Assembly: GCF_029238095.1 (NCBI RefSeq)
Contig: NZ_JAQWGS010000024.1
Coordinates: forward strand, 62,001-126,000
Length of the DNA: 64,000 nt
Source: Lacinutrix sp.
Lineage (GTDB): Bacteria > Bacteroidota > Bacteroidia > Flavobacteriales > Flavobacteriaceae
Reading direction: 5' to 3'
A model generated the notes under the pieces. The model was not told the origin of the DNA. It saw only the letters and a program-made list of their open reading frames with translations, and ran no database searches. A program made the translations under genes and the position numbers. Shown in pieces: positions 7,978 to 16,390 of this stretch (position 1 is its first letter; every line of letters starts with the position of its first letter).

Positions 7978-9258
7978 ATGAAATCTTTTTACTATTTGTT
8001 TCTGTTTTTTAGTTGTTATAGCTTTTCTCAAAGTTATATAGAATACCATACAGGAAATACAGCAGATTTAACTGTAACACCAAGTTCTGGAGTTTGTTTA
8101 ATGGGTGGAGCCAGCGAAAGCGATGAAGCTATGGTTTGGTTTTTAAATAAAGCAAATGGAGGAGATGTTGTGGTTTTAAGAGCTTCTGGAAGCGATGGTT
8201 ATAACAATTATTTTTATACAGATTTAGGAGTCACAATAAATTCTGTGCGCACTTTTGTAATTAATACAGAAGCTGGTGCTACAAACGCTTATGTTTTAGA
8301 TAAAATAGAAAAGGCCGAAGCCATTTGGTTTGCTGGTGGAGACCAATACGATTACGTTAGCTTTTTTAAAGACAATGCAGTAGAAGCTGCATTAAATAAT
8401 TTTATTAATGTAAAACAAGGCGTTATTGGTGGGACAAGTGCTGGTATGGCTATTTTGGGTAGCTCATATTTTGATGCAGAGAATGGTACAGTTACTAACG
8501 CACAAGCATTAAGTAATCCTTATCATAATAGAGTGTCTTTAGGTTATAACGATTTTTTAAATGTTCCTTTTCTAGAAAATGTAATTACAGATACGCATTA
8601 CGATGATCCAGATAGACGATCCAGACATACTGTTTTTTTAGCACGTTTTGCAACAGATAACAACGCACGTTCTTTTGGGATTGCGTGTAACGAATATACA
8701 GCTGTTTGTATAGGTAATGATGGTAAATCCTATGTGTATGGTGATTACCCAAATTACGAAGAGCATGCTTTTTTTCTACAAACCAATTGCAATTTAGCAG
8801 ACTATTTACCTGAGAATTGTACAACTGGTAACCCTTTACATTGGAATAAAAGCGGTGAAGCTGTTAAAGTGTATAAAGTACCAGGAATGACCACTGGCGA
8901 AAACTATTTTGATTTAAGCGATTGGACTTCAGGAAGTGGAGGAAGTTGGCAAAATTGGTATGTAAATAATGGAAGTTTTACAACGAGCGCTTCTGTTAAT
9001 CTAGATTGTAGCGCTCTTTCTGTTTTTGAAAACGAACTAGAAACCATAAAACTATTTCCAAATCCTTTTAATAATACAATTACTATTGCACAAAACAAAC
9101 CAATTATAAAAATTGAATGTTTTGATACTTTAGGAAGAATTATACCATTAAACTCTAATGAAGAAACTATAAATACCAATGCATTAGCATCAGGTATTTA
9201 TTTCTTTAAAGTTTCTAAAGAAAAGTCTTTTAGGATTTTTAAAATGGTAAAAGAGTAG
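7978..9258 (+). CDS. Secreted cyanophycinase-like S51 peptidase with T9SS sorting domain
   Basis: A 426-residue secreted protein. I chose ATG 7978 because it opens a clean signal peptide (MKSFYYLFLFFSCYSFSQ); a longer open frame from 7912 overlaps pcm. The catalytic core is peptidase family S51: GGTSAGM places the nucleophile at S154, with upstream AIWFAGGDQ and downstream TDTHYDDPDRRSRH as in cyanophycinases and alpha-aspartyl dipeptidases. The last 75 or so residues (LFPNPFNNTITI to FRIFKMVKE) form a type-A T9SS sorting domain, so the enzyme should be exported across the outer membrane. Cyanophycin as substrate is an inference from the family; a different isoaspartyl peptide is equally possible. 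Placement beside pcm, an isoaspartyl repair enzyme, is suggestive. Confidence 0.9.
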   Translation: MKSFYYLFLFFSCYSFSQSYIEYHTGNTADLTVTPSSGVCLMGGASESDEAMVWFLNKANGGDVVVLRASGSDGYNNYFYTDLGVTINSVRTFVINTEAGATNAYVLDKIEKAEAIWFAGGDQYDYVSFFKDNAVEAALNNFINVKQGVIGGTSAGMAILGSSYFDAENGTVTNAQALSNPYHNRVSLGYNDFLNVPFLENVITDTHYDDPDRRSRHTVFLARFATDNNARSFGIACNEYTAVCIGNDGKSYVYGDYPNYEEHAFFLQTNCNLADYLPENCTTGNPLHWNKSGEAVKVYKVPGMTTGENYFDLSDWTSGSGGSWQNWYVNNGSFTTSASVNLDCSALSVFENELETIKLFPNPFNNTITIAQNKPIIKIECFDTLGRIIPLNSNEETINTNALASGIYFFKVSKEKSFRIFKMVKE

Positions 9259-9343
9259 TGCGTTTTTATACGTTTCGTTTATAGGTTTTGCATAAGATTA
9301 GTTGCGTGGTTAATTAACGAAGTTAGCAAATAATCACAGATAG

Positions 9344-9361
9344 AAAGTCCGTGAGGACTTT
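9344..9361 (+). repeat. Short hairpin in 248-base intergenic region
   Basis: A perfect 7-bp stem, aaagtcc with ggacttt, around a gtga loop. It lacks a T-run and so is not a classical terminator. The surrounding bases (about 9290-9400) contain ttagttgcg and gttactagcaa-like segments that look like a decayed repeat. I can assign no function. It separates the cyanophycinase-like gene from the DUF2975/HTH pair. Confidence 0.4.
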
Positions 9362-9456
9362 GGTAATTATACTGTTACTAGCAATTAATTTTATATTGGT
9401 ATAGTTTTTATGGTTTTTTTAGTTTTTAAAAAAAGAATAAAAATATATTGTTTATC

Positions 9457-9470
9457 AATAAATATTTATT
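9457..9470 (+). promoter_or_regulatory. AT-rich 14-bp palindrome upstream of DUF2975 gene, candidate operator
   Basis: aataaatatttatt is a perfect palindrome 37 bases before the DUF2975 start codon. It is a possible binding site for the HTH protein encoded by the second gene of the pair. In DNA this AT-rich, short palindromes arise easily, so support is weak. Confidence 0.25.
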
Positions 9471-9506
9471 AATATTGCGTAATAATATTTAATTAAACAA
9501 CATCTC

Positions 9507-10064
9507 ATGGAATTTAAAATCATAACTAATCAAATTTTGAAAGTGTTACAATTTCTTTCTTGGATTATTTTTATTGGTCTTTGTATTGAAGCTGGTGCAA
9601 TTGCTATAAATACTTTTATTTCGCTCTTTATTAGTCCTAATGGCATAAATTACTTTTGGGAAGGTTCGGATTATCTATCAAGTCTTTATGATTATGATTA
9701 TGGACATTTCTTAGCTATAACCTTGACGATGACTATTGTCGCTGTATTAAAGGCGGTTATGTTTTATTTTATTCTAAAGCTCTTCTGGGATAAGAAACTA
9801 AATATATTCAAACCTTTCAGTTTGGATTTAAGACGTTTCATATTAAACTTATCCTATTTTGCTTTAGTCATTGGTTTATTTTCCTATTCTGGTTTTAAAT
9901 ATTCTTTATGGCTAACTAAACAAGGTTTTGAAAAAGCCGATATACAAATATTGCATATAGCAGGTGCGGATGTTTGGCTTTTTATGGCTGTTATTCTTTT
10001 TGTAATTGTTCAGATTGTAAAAAGAGGTATAGAAATACAGAACGAAAACGAATTAACCATTTAG
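9507..10064 (+). CDS. DUF2975 domain membrane protein
   Basis: A 185-residue integral membrane protein with four likely membrane spans, near residues 12-38, 68-95, 110-132 and 150-172. The two C-terminal spans are separated by the loop SLWLTKQGFEKADIQ. It fits DUF2975, a family whose members are almost always followed by a small YozG-type HTH regulator; exactly that gene starts 3 bases after this stop. The biochemical role is unknown. Upstream lies an AT-rich region with palindromes and a hairpin. The pair has no relation to its neighbours and may be an accessory module. Confidence 0.8.
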   Translation: MEFKIITNQILKVLQFLSWIIFIGLCIEAGAIAINTFISLFISPNGINYFWEGSDYLSSLYDYDYGHFLAITLTMTIVAVLKAVMFYFILKLFWDKKLNIFKPFSLDLRRFILNLSYFALVIGLFSYSGFKYSLWLTKQGFEKADIQILHIAGADVWLFMAVILFVIVQIVKRGIEIQNENELTI

Positions 10065-10067
10065 ATT

Positions 10068-10277
10068 ATGTCAATTATAGTAAATTTAGATGTTATGATG
10101 GCTAAAAGAAAAATGTCATTGAATGCACTTTCAGATAAGGTAGGTCTTACTCTATCAAATCTTTCCATCTTGAAGACAGGTAAGGCGAAAGCTATAAGAT
10201 TTACAACTTTGGAGGCTATTTGTGAAGTTCTTGAATGCCAACCTGGTGACATATTGGAATATTCGAAAGATAAATAG
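10068..10277 (+). CDS. YozG-type Cro/CI helix-turn-helix regulator
   Basis: A 69-residue DNA-binding protein made of one HTH domain: MSLNALSDKVGLTLSNLSILK supplies the helix-turn-helix, and RFTTLEAICEVLECQPGDILEY is the closing pair of helices typical of the YozG subgroup. It begins 3 bases after the DUF2975 stop and is certainly co-transcribed. It probably regulates its own operon, with the membrane protein possibly acting as the sensing partner. That is inference from the conserved pairing rather than something shown in the sequence. Confidence 0.87.
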   Translation: MSIIVNLDVMMAKRKMSLNALSDKVGLTLSNLSILKTGKAKAIRFTTLEAICEVLECQPGDILEYSKDK

Positions 10278-10331
10278 TAATAAAAATGTTTAATGTTTAG
10301 TTCCGATTTTTTTTCAGCTTGTACATAATTC

Positions 10332-10355
10332 AATAATGAAACGCGTTTCATTATT
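10332..10355 (+). terminator. 24-bp perfect palindrome between convergent genes
   Basis: A perfect inverted repeat of 12 + 12 bases with centre aaacgcgttt and no loop, between the HTH gene (rightward) and the DUF5686 gene (leftward). The position suits a bidirectional terminator, but the T-run is weak and a loopless palindrome is also the form of a protein-binding site. Confidence 0.5.
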
Positions 10356-10451
10356 TTATCAGACGTTAATCGAAGTTAGTTTTTTTTCAAAAAAGTCAAG
10401 TTTATAATTTTTGCTTTACTGAAGCAAGTTTAGTACAAACGAAAGAATAAG

Positions 10452-12917
10452 TTAAAAGCTAATACCAAATAGTACAACATCGTTTATAAAGCCACTTTGG
10501 TAAGAACGCACATAATCTACACGTAAAAAACGAAACTTACCAAAACCAATATTGTCTACACCAATAGAATATTCGCTATACGGTTTGTTGTCCTGTGTAA
10601 TAGCTGCGTTGGCACCTAAAATAAGATTAAAATTTAGCTTATTTAATACAGGTATTTTATTTAATATATAACCATTAAATCTATGCTCTGCATGAAACTC
10701 AGCATAATTATTATTAGTACTTAGAGCATAATAAGGCAAGTTTTTAAAAGCATTTAAATACGAGCCATCTAGTTTTACATTGGTTTGGTTGCCATTAAAA
10801 TGGTGGTAATCCATAAAAGCAATATCGTCTGCTCCAGAAAAAAGACCTCCAAGCATATTATATTCAAATTCACCTTTATTTCCAATAGCTACACGTTGTC
10901 TTAAACGTGCTTCGAACTGGTCGAAATTATAATTAGAGTTAGTTGCTGCAAAGCCTTTTTCGTAACCAACAGAAAGCGTTGGATATTTTCTGCTAGGAAT
11001 ATTATACTTGCCATCTGGATAGCTTAAATAATCTTGAGCGAAATTAATAGTTGTACTAACGTTTAACTTGGCAATATTGTGCGTTATAAATGGAGTAGAT
11101 GTAAAATTGGTTTCGTTTAAAGGATTGTTACTTGTGTATTGGTCTCCATTTTCGTTAACCATAACATAATCGGTATTATTAAACAAGGCTTTTCTGCGTT
11201 CAAATCCTATATTTGAATTTAGTCTAAAACCATTAAATAACTCTTGAAAGTAACGTGCTTGTATGTAGCTTTTTTCGTAGAGTTTCATATAATTATCTTC
11301 AAAAAACAAAGTACTTACTAAATTCTCTGTACTAGAAATAGGGTTAGAACTGTTAAACTGTTCGGCTTTTACTCCTCCAGAAAGCGAAATAAAACGATTG
11401 TTAATATTATTAAATTTATAGTTTACAGCTACTGTACCTCTTAATCGATCGTCTGCTTCACCATAGTTTAGGTTTCCAGAAATGTTAAAAAACCTGTTAT
11501 AGTCGTCAATTTCTTTTGTGTAACGCATACCTAAACTACCATTCCAGCCTTGTACAGTATTAAATGTAATTTTCTCTAAAGGAGAGTCTATACTAAAACG
11601 ATAATTTTTATGCGAATTCTGGTAGCTGTAGCCACCTAAAATGTCGCCTAATTTAAAGGTGTTGTTTTTTTTGTCTATTGAATCTAAATAGGGTTTAGAT
11701 TCTTTAACCAATTGAATACTGTCTTTTCTAACATAATCTGTAGATTCTTCGACAGTAAGAGGAACAGGACGTTTTTGATTCCAGAAAATAGAATCTTTTT
11801 TATTCGAATTTTCTTCGAAAGAGAGAATTTCTCGTGTAAAGTTTTTAGCAGTAAATTCTGGTGTAAAGTCGTAATCACTATACACAGCTGTAAATCTACC
11901 TTCTCCTTTGATTCCAAAAACACCATATTTAAAATCGATAGTTTGAGAGATTAAAGCCCAAATATTATCTGTTTCAGAAAATGAAAAGGTTTGTTTTAAT
12001 GCAAGTAAGTCTACAGGAGCAATTCCTGTACGCTTACCACTAATAGTAACATCTGTTGCATAAATTAGCCATTGGTCTTCAACAATATAAATGTATCCAG
12101 AAAAGGCAGCATCATTATCTCGTTTTGGTGTGATTAGTATTTTATTGATGAGGTTATTATTGTCGTCGTAAAAAATGCCTTCTAATTTATATTTGTAGTA
12201 GTTAAAAGCATAGTCTGCAATAGGAGAAATTACAGTATTTCCAAGGTCGAAAGTGTTGTTGTAAAAGTTGTAATTTACATCTGTAGCATTGTTAAAGCTA
12301 AAACCAGTAGCATCACCACTTACTTTTGACGCTAAAATTTTCTCTTTTAAACGTCTTTGTTTTTTGTATTCAATTTTTGAGATCGTTTCAGATAAGTAAA
12401 TAATACCAGTTCGAGTAGAATCTAAACCACCACCAAGATCACCAACCTCTTGACCAAATACTTTTTTTGGAGCGTCTTTAATTTTTATTAGTCCACGAGA
12501 ATAGAAATTAGCTTTGTATTCGCTTAATTTCTCTAGTACTTGTTTTCGTTTTGCAATAGTATTTCTAATAATTTGGTTTGCAGGATTTTCTTCAGAATTA
12601 ATAACCACTTCACTTAAAGAAATATTTTCTTCAACAAGTTTAGCATCTAGTACATATGGAAAAGCTGTTATTGAAACCTTTTTTTTAAGTGTTTTAAACC
12701 CTAAATATTGAAACACTATCGTGTAATCTCCTGTTTTCTCCAGGTCTAAAGTATAATTGCCTTCTTCGTTTGTTGTGGTGCCAACATAAGTATTGTTAAG
12801 ATAGACACTAACAAAAGGAAGCGTTTCTCCATTATCTGAAGTAACATTACCAGTAATTTGTGCAAATGTAAAGTTTACAATAAAAGATGAAAAGCAGAGT
12901 AGTAGAAATTTATTCAT
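10452..12917 (-). CDS. DUF5686 outer-membrane protein with CarboxypepD_reg-like N-terminus
   Basis: An 821-residue exported protein. A signal peptide (to about residue 19, FTFAQ) is followed by a CarboxypepD_reg-like beta-sandwich (about 20-105: ITGNVTSDNGETLPFVSVYLN, then TTTNEEGNYTLDLEKTGDYTIVFQYLGFKT). The long remainder matches DUF5686, with the characteristic IIRNTIAKRKQVLEKLSEYKANFYSRG. The C-terminal third is rich in alternating aromatic strands ending in FGISF, as in an outer-membrane barrel. The function is unknown; such proteins resemble TonB-receptor relatives but lack a plug domain. It appears to be a single-gene unit. Confidence 0.85.
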   Translation of the reverse strand: MNKFLLLCFSSFIVNFTFAQITGNVTSDNGETLPFVSVYLNNTYVGTTTNEEGNYTLDLEKTGDYTIVFQYLGFKTLKKKVSITAFPYVLDAKLVEENISLSEVVINSEENPANQIIRNTIAKRKQVLEKLSEYKANFYSRGLIKIKDAPKKVFGQEVGDLGGGLDSTRTGIIYLSETISKIEYKKQRRLKEKILASKVSGDATGFSFNNATDVNYNFYNNTFDLGNTVISPIADYAFNYYKYKLEGIFYDDNNNLINKILITPKRDNDAAFSGYIYIVEDQWLIYATDVTISGKRTGIAPVDLLALKQTFSFSETDNIWALISQTIDFKYGVFGIKGEGRFTAVYSDYDFTPEFTAKNFTREILSFEENSNKKDSIFWNQKRPVPLTVEESTDYVRKDSIQLVKESKPYLDSIDKKNNTFKLGDILGGYSYQNSHKNYRFSIDSPLEKITFNTVQGWNGSLGMRYTKEIDDYNRFFNISGNLNYGEADDRLRGTVAVNYKFNNINNRFISLSGGVKAEQFNSSNPISSTENLVSTLFFEDNYMKLYEKSYIQARYFQELFNGFRLNSNIGFERRKALFNNTDYVMVNENGDQYTSNNPLNETNFTSTPFITHNIAKLNVSTTINFAQDYLSYPDGKYNIPSRKYPTLSVGYEKGFAATNSNYNFDQFEARLRQRVAIGNKGEFEYNMLGGLFSGADDIAFMDYHHFNGNQTNVKLDGSYLNAFKNLPYYALSTNNNYAEFHAEHRFNGYILNKIPVLNKLNFNLILGANAAITQDNKPYSEYSIGVDNIGFGKFRFLRVDYVRSYQSGFINDVVLFGISF

Positions 12918-13028
12918 TGGATAGTGTTAGTTGCTTATTCTATAGACGTTATTTTTTATAAAAAGGTTGCCTGTAGAATACTCAAACATAAAAAAATAAA
13001 TTGTTATTTTTTTAGTTTTAACGCAACT

Positions 13029-14641
13029 TTAATTAATAATTAGCTTTTTTGTAGTTGCTGTCTTTTCTGTTTTAATGGTAACAAGATAGAGGCCTTTGGC
13101 AATATTGTTTAAAGCTATTTTGTTGTTACTGCTTTTTAAATTGCGCTCTAAAATTTTTTGTCCCATAATGTTGTGGATTTCTAAATCAGCAGCAATGGTG
13201 TTTTTTAAATTTATATTTAAAATACCATGAGTAGGATTAGGATACATAATAAAGTTTGAAAAACTATGATGCGCTGTACTAAGTGTATTGTTTAATTCTA
13301 GTATTGCGGCTTGCATATTGGGTAAAGGACCTATGGAAACTCCAGCACCTTGAGCAATTCCTGTATTTACCATTAACATTCTTAACTCTTGAGCAGATAG
13401 ATGGTTTCCAGTTTGTTCAAAATAATAGGACTGCAAAACAGCAGTAAAACCTCCAACAAGAGCTGTTGCTGAGCTTGTTCCTCCAAAACAAGAGTTATAA
13501 GTTTGGTTAAAATCGTTACCAAAAACAATATCACAACCATTTACTCCTGTTGTGTATACATTTTGTCCCCAAGAATGAACATTTACTCGAGATCCATATG
13601 TTGTATACCATAATGGTAAATGCATAGTGTTTGCACTTCCAGCTCCAACAATAATGGCACTACTGTCTCCTCTTGCATTGTAATTATTAAAGGATGTTGC
13701 ATCTAAATTTACACCACCATTTCCAGCAGCAGCTACAACTATTATTCCAGCGTCTGTTGCGGCTTTTGTTAAGTCCCAAATAGCTTGTTCGTATTCTGCT
13801 AAAACAAAATTACCGTTTGGTCCATAGGTTTGCATTTCAAAGATTATAATATCACCACTGGCAGAATTATCTATAGCATTAGAAGTTGCTAAAACGCGAT
13901 TATAACCATATTCTTCTGTCCATTCTGGATATAGAATATACTCATTTGCGCCATGTGCTAAACCGCTTATTCCATAAGCGCCTTTGTTTGCAAAAACAAT
14001 ACCTGCAACACTAGTGCCATGCTCTGTATAAGCTAAAGTGGCTCCAGAATTTATTGTTGTATTTAAAGCAAAAGCAGCGTTGGTATGGTCTAAATCTTCA
14101 TGATTAGTATTCATTCCATATTCAACAGCTCTAATGTTAATTCCTGTTCCATTTATCCCATTATCCAAAGCATATCTTACATGCATTCAAGGATTAGATT
14201 CAATATAGCCTTGATTGTTTTCTAAATCTGTTGTTATAGGTGCAATATCATGAGGAGGTTTTATAGGCGTAAGATTGGCTTGATAAGCATAAACTAAATT
14301 TGGTAGTTTTTGCAAGCCTTCTAAAAGCTTTTTTGCAGTTTCATGATCTAAAACAGCTTCAATTCTAAACGTGTTTTTTAATGTATGATTGCTTTGAGAT
14401 TGTTTTGCAAGTTTTTCTATTTTTTGATTAGAAATACTGTAAGCATTATAAATTTTAAAAGGATAGCGATTATTTAGATTATTGATGGCTTCAATGTCTA
14501 ATATGTTTTTTGGTGTCTCAAAATGTAATGCAGGACTTAATTTTATATAAAATCTATTTAAAACAGTATTTGTTTGAGAAAAAGAACAATGAGTTATTAC
14601 AAGCAGGAGTAATACTAGTATGTTTTTTTGCAGAATAGCAT
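13029..14641 (-). pseudogene. S8 subtilisin-like peptidase with T9SS sorting domain, interrupted by a frameshift and an in-frame TGA
   Basis: The longest intact stretch starts at ATG 14186 (385 residues) and carries most of an S8 domain: AVEYGMNTNHED at the Asp site, YTEHGTSVAG with the catalytic His, FGGTSSATALVGG with the catalytic Ser, and a C-terminal sorting domain (FIMYPNPTHGILNINL onward). Directly before that ATG an in-frame TGA (14189-14187) interrupts ESNP-stop-MHVRYALDNG; upstream the same frame stays open for about 150 codons of matching pro-region. At the 5' end a signal peptide (NILVLLLLVITHCSFSQ) is one base out of frame with ATG 14641 across an A7 run (14623-14629); eight A would restore it. 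The gene therefore has two lesions. A CTG start could bypass the first but not the TGA. Confidence 0.8.
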
Positions 14642-14648
14642 ATTATGT

Positions 14649-15107
14649 TTAATTAAAGTCTTTCTTAATGCGTGCTAAGTTACGTTTATTGTCTCTATCT
14701 TTTATGGTTTCACGTTTATCGTAGAGTTTTTTCCCTTTTGCTAATGCAATAATTAGCTTTGCATAGCCATTTTCATTAATAAATAGACGTAATGGTATTA
14801 TTGTTAAACCAGAATTATTAACTTCTTTTTCAAGTTTTTTTAATTCTTTTCGGTTTAATAGTAATTTTCGTTCTGCTTTTGGCGCATGATTGTAAATGTT
14901 ACCAAAGCGATATTCTTGAATAGTCATGTTAATAACAAACAATTCATTTTGCTCATTAAATTCGCAAAAACTTTCTGTAATAGATGCTTTGCTATCTCGA
15001 ATAGATTTAATTTCTGTGCCTGTTAAAACTATTCCAGCAGTGTATTTATCTAATATTTCGTATTGAAATTTAGCTTTTTTATTGAGTATGTTTATGGTTT
15101 TTTGCAT
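14649..15107 (-). CDS. smpB: SsrA-binding protein SmpB
   Basis: A 152-residue RNA-binding protein that delivers tmRNA to stalled ribosomes for trans-translation. The opening NKKAKFQYEILDKYTAGIVLTGTEIKSIR contains the conserved TAGIVL.GTE.KS.R core of the beta-barrel. The C-terminal tail KLYDKRETIKDRD, which folds in the ribosomal mRNA channel, is intact. Length is normal. The tmRNA gene itself is not in this window. It lies 8 bases upstream of the broken S8 peptidase reading frame and 26 bases from the phosphatase lipoprotein gene on the same strand. Confidence 0.97.
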   Translation of the reverse strand: MQKTINILNKKAKFQYEILDKYTAGIVLTGTEIKSIRDSKASITESFCEFNEQNELFVINMTIQEYRFGNIYNHAPKAERKLLLNRKELKKLEKEVNNSGLTIIPLRLFINENGYAKLIIALAKGKKLYDKRETIKDRDNKRNLARIKKDFN

Positions 15108-15133
15108 CTATTCGCAAAGCTAAAAAAATAGAA

Positions 15134-15643
15134 TCAATCTAGCATTTTTAGTTCATGTTTTATTTTACTATCTGTAATGGTTACAACATACATACGATTG
15201 TAGATGCTTTCATCTATTTCTTCATATGCATTTGCGTTAATAATGCTATTTACAAAACCAGGAATGGTATTACTATGGCCAACAACAAATACGTTTTTAC
15301 CTTTGGTTTCTTTTAAAAAGGTTTTGTAATTTATAGTTGTAGGATTGTAAATTATAGTTTCAAGATTTTGAGCTTTAGCTGTTGGATATGCAGTATTAAT
15401 TGTGCGTGTGTAGTCTGTTGAATACACAGCGTCTAGTGTTTTGTTATTAAAAAAAGCAGCCAAGTTTTGAGCACGTTTTTCTCCAGATGCTAATAATTTA
15501 GGATTATCTACTGGAATAGTGTCTTTTTCTGCATGTCTTACTAAGTAGTAAGTAGTTGTTTCTTTTATTGTTTTGTTTTCGTTTTTTGATTGGCCACATG
15601 AGACAGTAAAAACGACAAGAACGTAAAGTATTATTTTTTTCAT
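15134..15643 (-). CDS. Histidine phosphatase superfamily lipoprotein (SixA/PGAM-like)
   Basis: A 169-residue protein with a lipoprotein signal peptide (lipobox VFTVSC, cysteine 16). The histidine phosphatase signature YYLVRHAEK puts the phospho-accepting histidine at H37 with R36 before it, and the second catalytic histidine lies in FVVGHSNTIPG. The intermediate DAVYSTDYTRTINTA is the usual second-arginine region. It should be a periplasm-facing or surface phosphatase; the substrate cannot be predicted. It lies 11 bases downstream of deoD on the same strand and may share its transcript. Confidence 0.88.
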   Translation of the reverse strand: MKKIILYVLVVFTVSCGQSKNENKTIKETTTYYLVRHAEKDTIPVDNPKLLASGEKRAQNLAAFFNNKTLDAVYSTDYTRTINTAYPTAKAQNLETIIYNPTTINYKTFLKETKGKNVFVVGHSNTIPGFVNSIINANAYEEIDESIYNRMYVVTITDSKIKHELKMLD

Positions 15644-15654
15644 TTAAAATAAAT

Positions 15655-16353
15655 TTAAGCAAGCTCTAAGGCAATTTCTATCATGTCTTTAAATGTTGTT
15701 TCTCTTTCTTCGCTAGTTGTTGTTTCACCTGTAACAAGAGAATCTGAAATGGTAAGAATCGTTAATGCTTTAGCATTGTGTTTTGCTGAAACTGTATATA
15801 AACCAGCAGTTTCCATTTCAACACAAAGGACACCAAATTTACTCCATTTTTTATAAGATTCGAAATCATCTGCATAAAACTCATCGCTAGTAAACACATT
15901 TCCAGCTTTTATAGCAATGCTTTTTGCTTTTGCTGCTTCAACTGCTTTTATAAATAATTCAAAGTCTGCAGTAGGAGCGTAGTCTGCTCCTCCAAAACGA
16001 AGCTCATTAACTCCAGAATTAGACGAAGCTGCCATAGCAAGTACTACATCTCTTATTTTTATGTTTTTTTGGTAAGAACCAGAACTACCAACACGAATTA
16101 AATTTTTTACACCAAATAGTGTAATTAATTCGTGCGCATAAATTGAAATACTTGGAACTCCCATTCCTGTTCCCATTACAGAAACTCGTTTGCCTTGGTA
16201 GATTCCTGTATAACCTAGCATACCTCTAACTTTATTAAAGCAAACTGGGTTTTCAAAAAAAGTTTCGGCAATCCATTTTGCACGTAAAGGATCTCCTGGT
16301 AATAAAATAGTTTCTGCTATATCGCCTTTTTTGGCTCCAATATGTATGCTCAT
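15655..16353 (-). CDS. deoD: Purine-nucleoside phosphorylase, DeoD type
   Basis: A 232-residue enzyme that splits purine (deoxy)nucleosides with phosphate to base and (deoxy)ribose-1-phosphate. Landmarks of the hexameric bacterial class are [51 protein letters not shown], and [13 protein letters not shown] near the ribose site. The catalytic aspartate follows in [12 protein letters not shown]. It is 37 bases downstream of deoC on the same strand. Together they convert deoxynucleosides to usable carbon (a phosphopentomutase is not in this window). Confidence 0.96.
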   Translation of the reverse strand: MSIHIGAKKGDIAETILLPGDPLRAKWIAETFFENPVCFNKVRGMLGYTGIYQGKRVSVMGTGMGVPSISIYAHELITLFGVKNLIRVGSSGSYQKNIKIRDVVLAMAASSNSGVNELRFGGADYAPTADFELFIKAVEAAKAKSIAIKAGNVFTSDEFYADDFESYKKWSKFGVLCVEMETAGLYTVSAKHNAKALTILTISDSLVTGETTTSEERETTFKDMIEIALELA

Positions 16354-16390
16354 TTGTTAAGTTTAAAGTTTATAAGTTATACTCTAAATA

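Noticed and set aside
10061..10351. 96-codon minus-strand frame opposite the HTH gene
   Set aside because: Antisense to a clear HTH protein and runs through the palindrome; no recognisable protein features.
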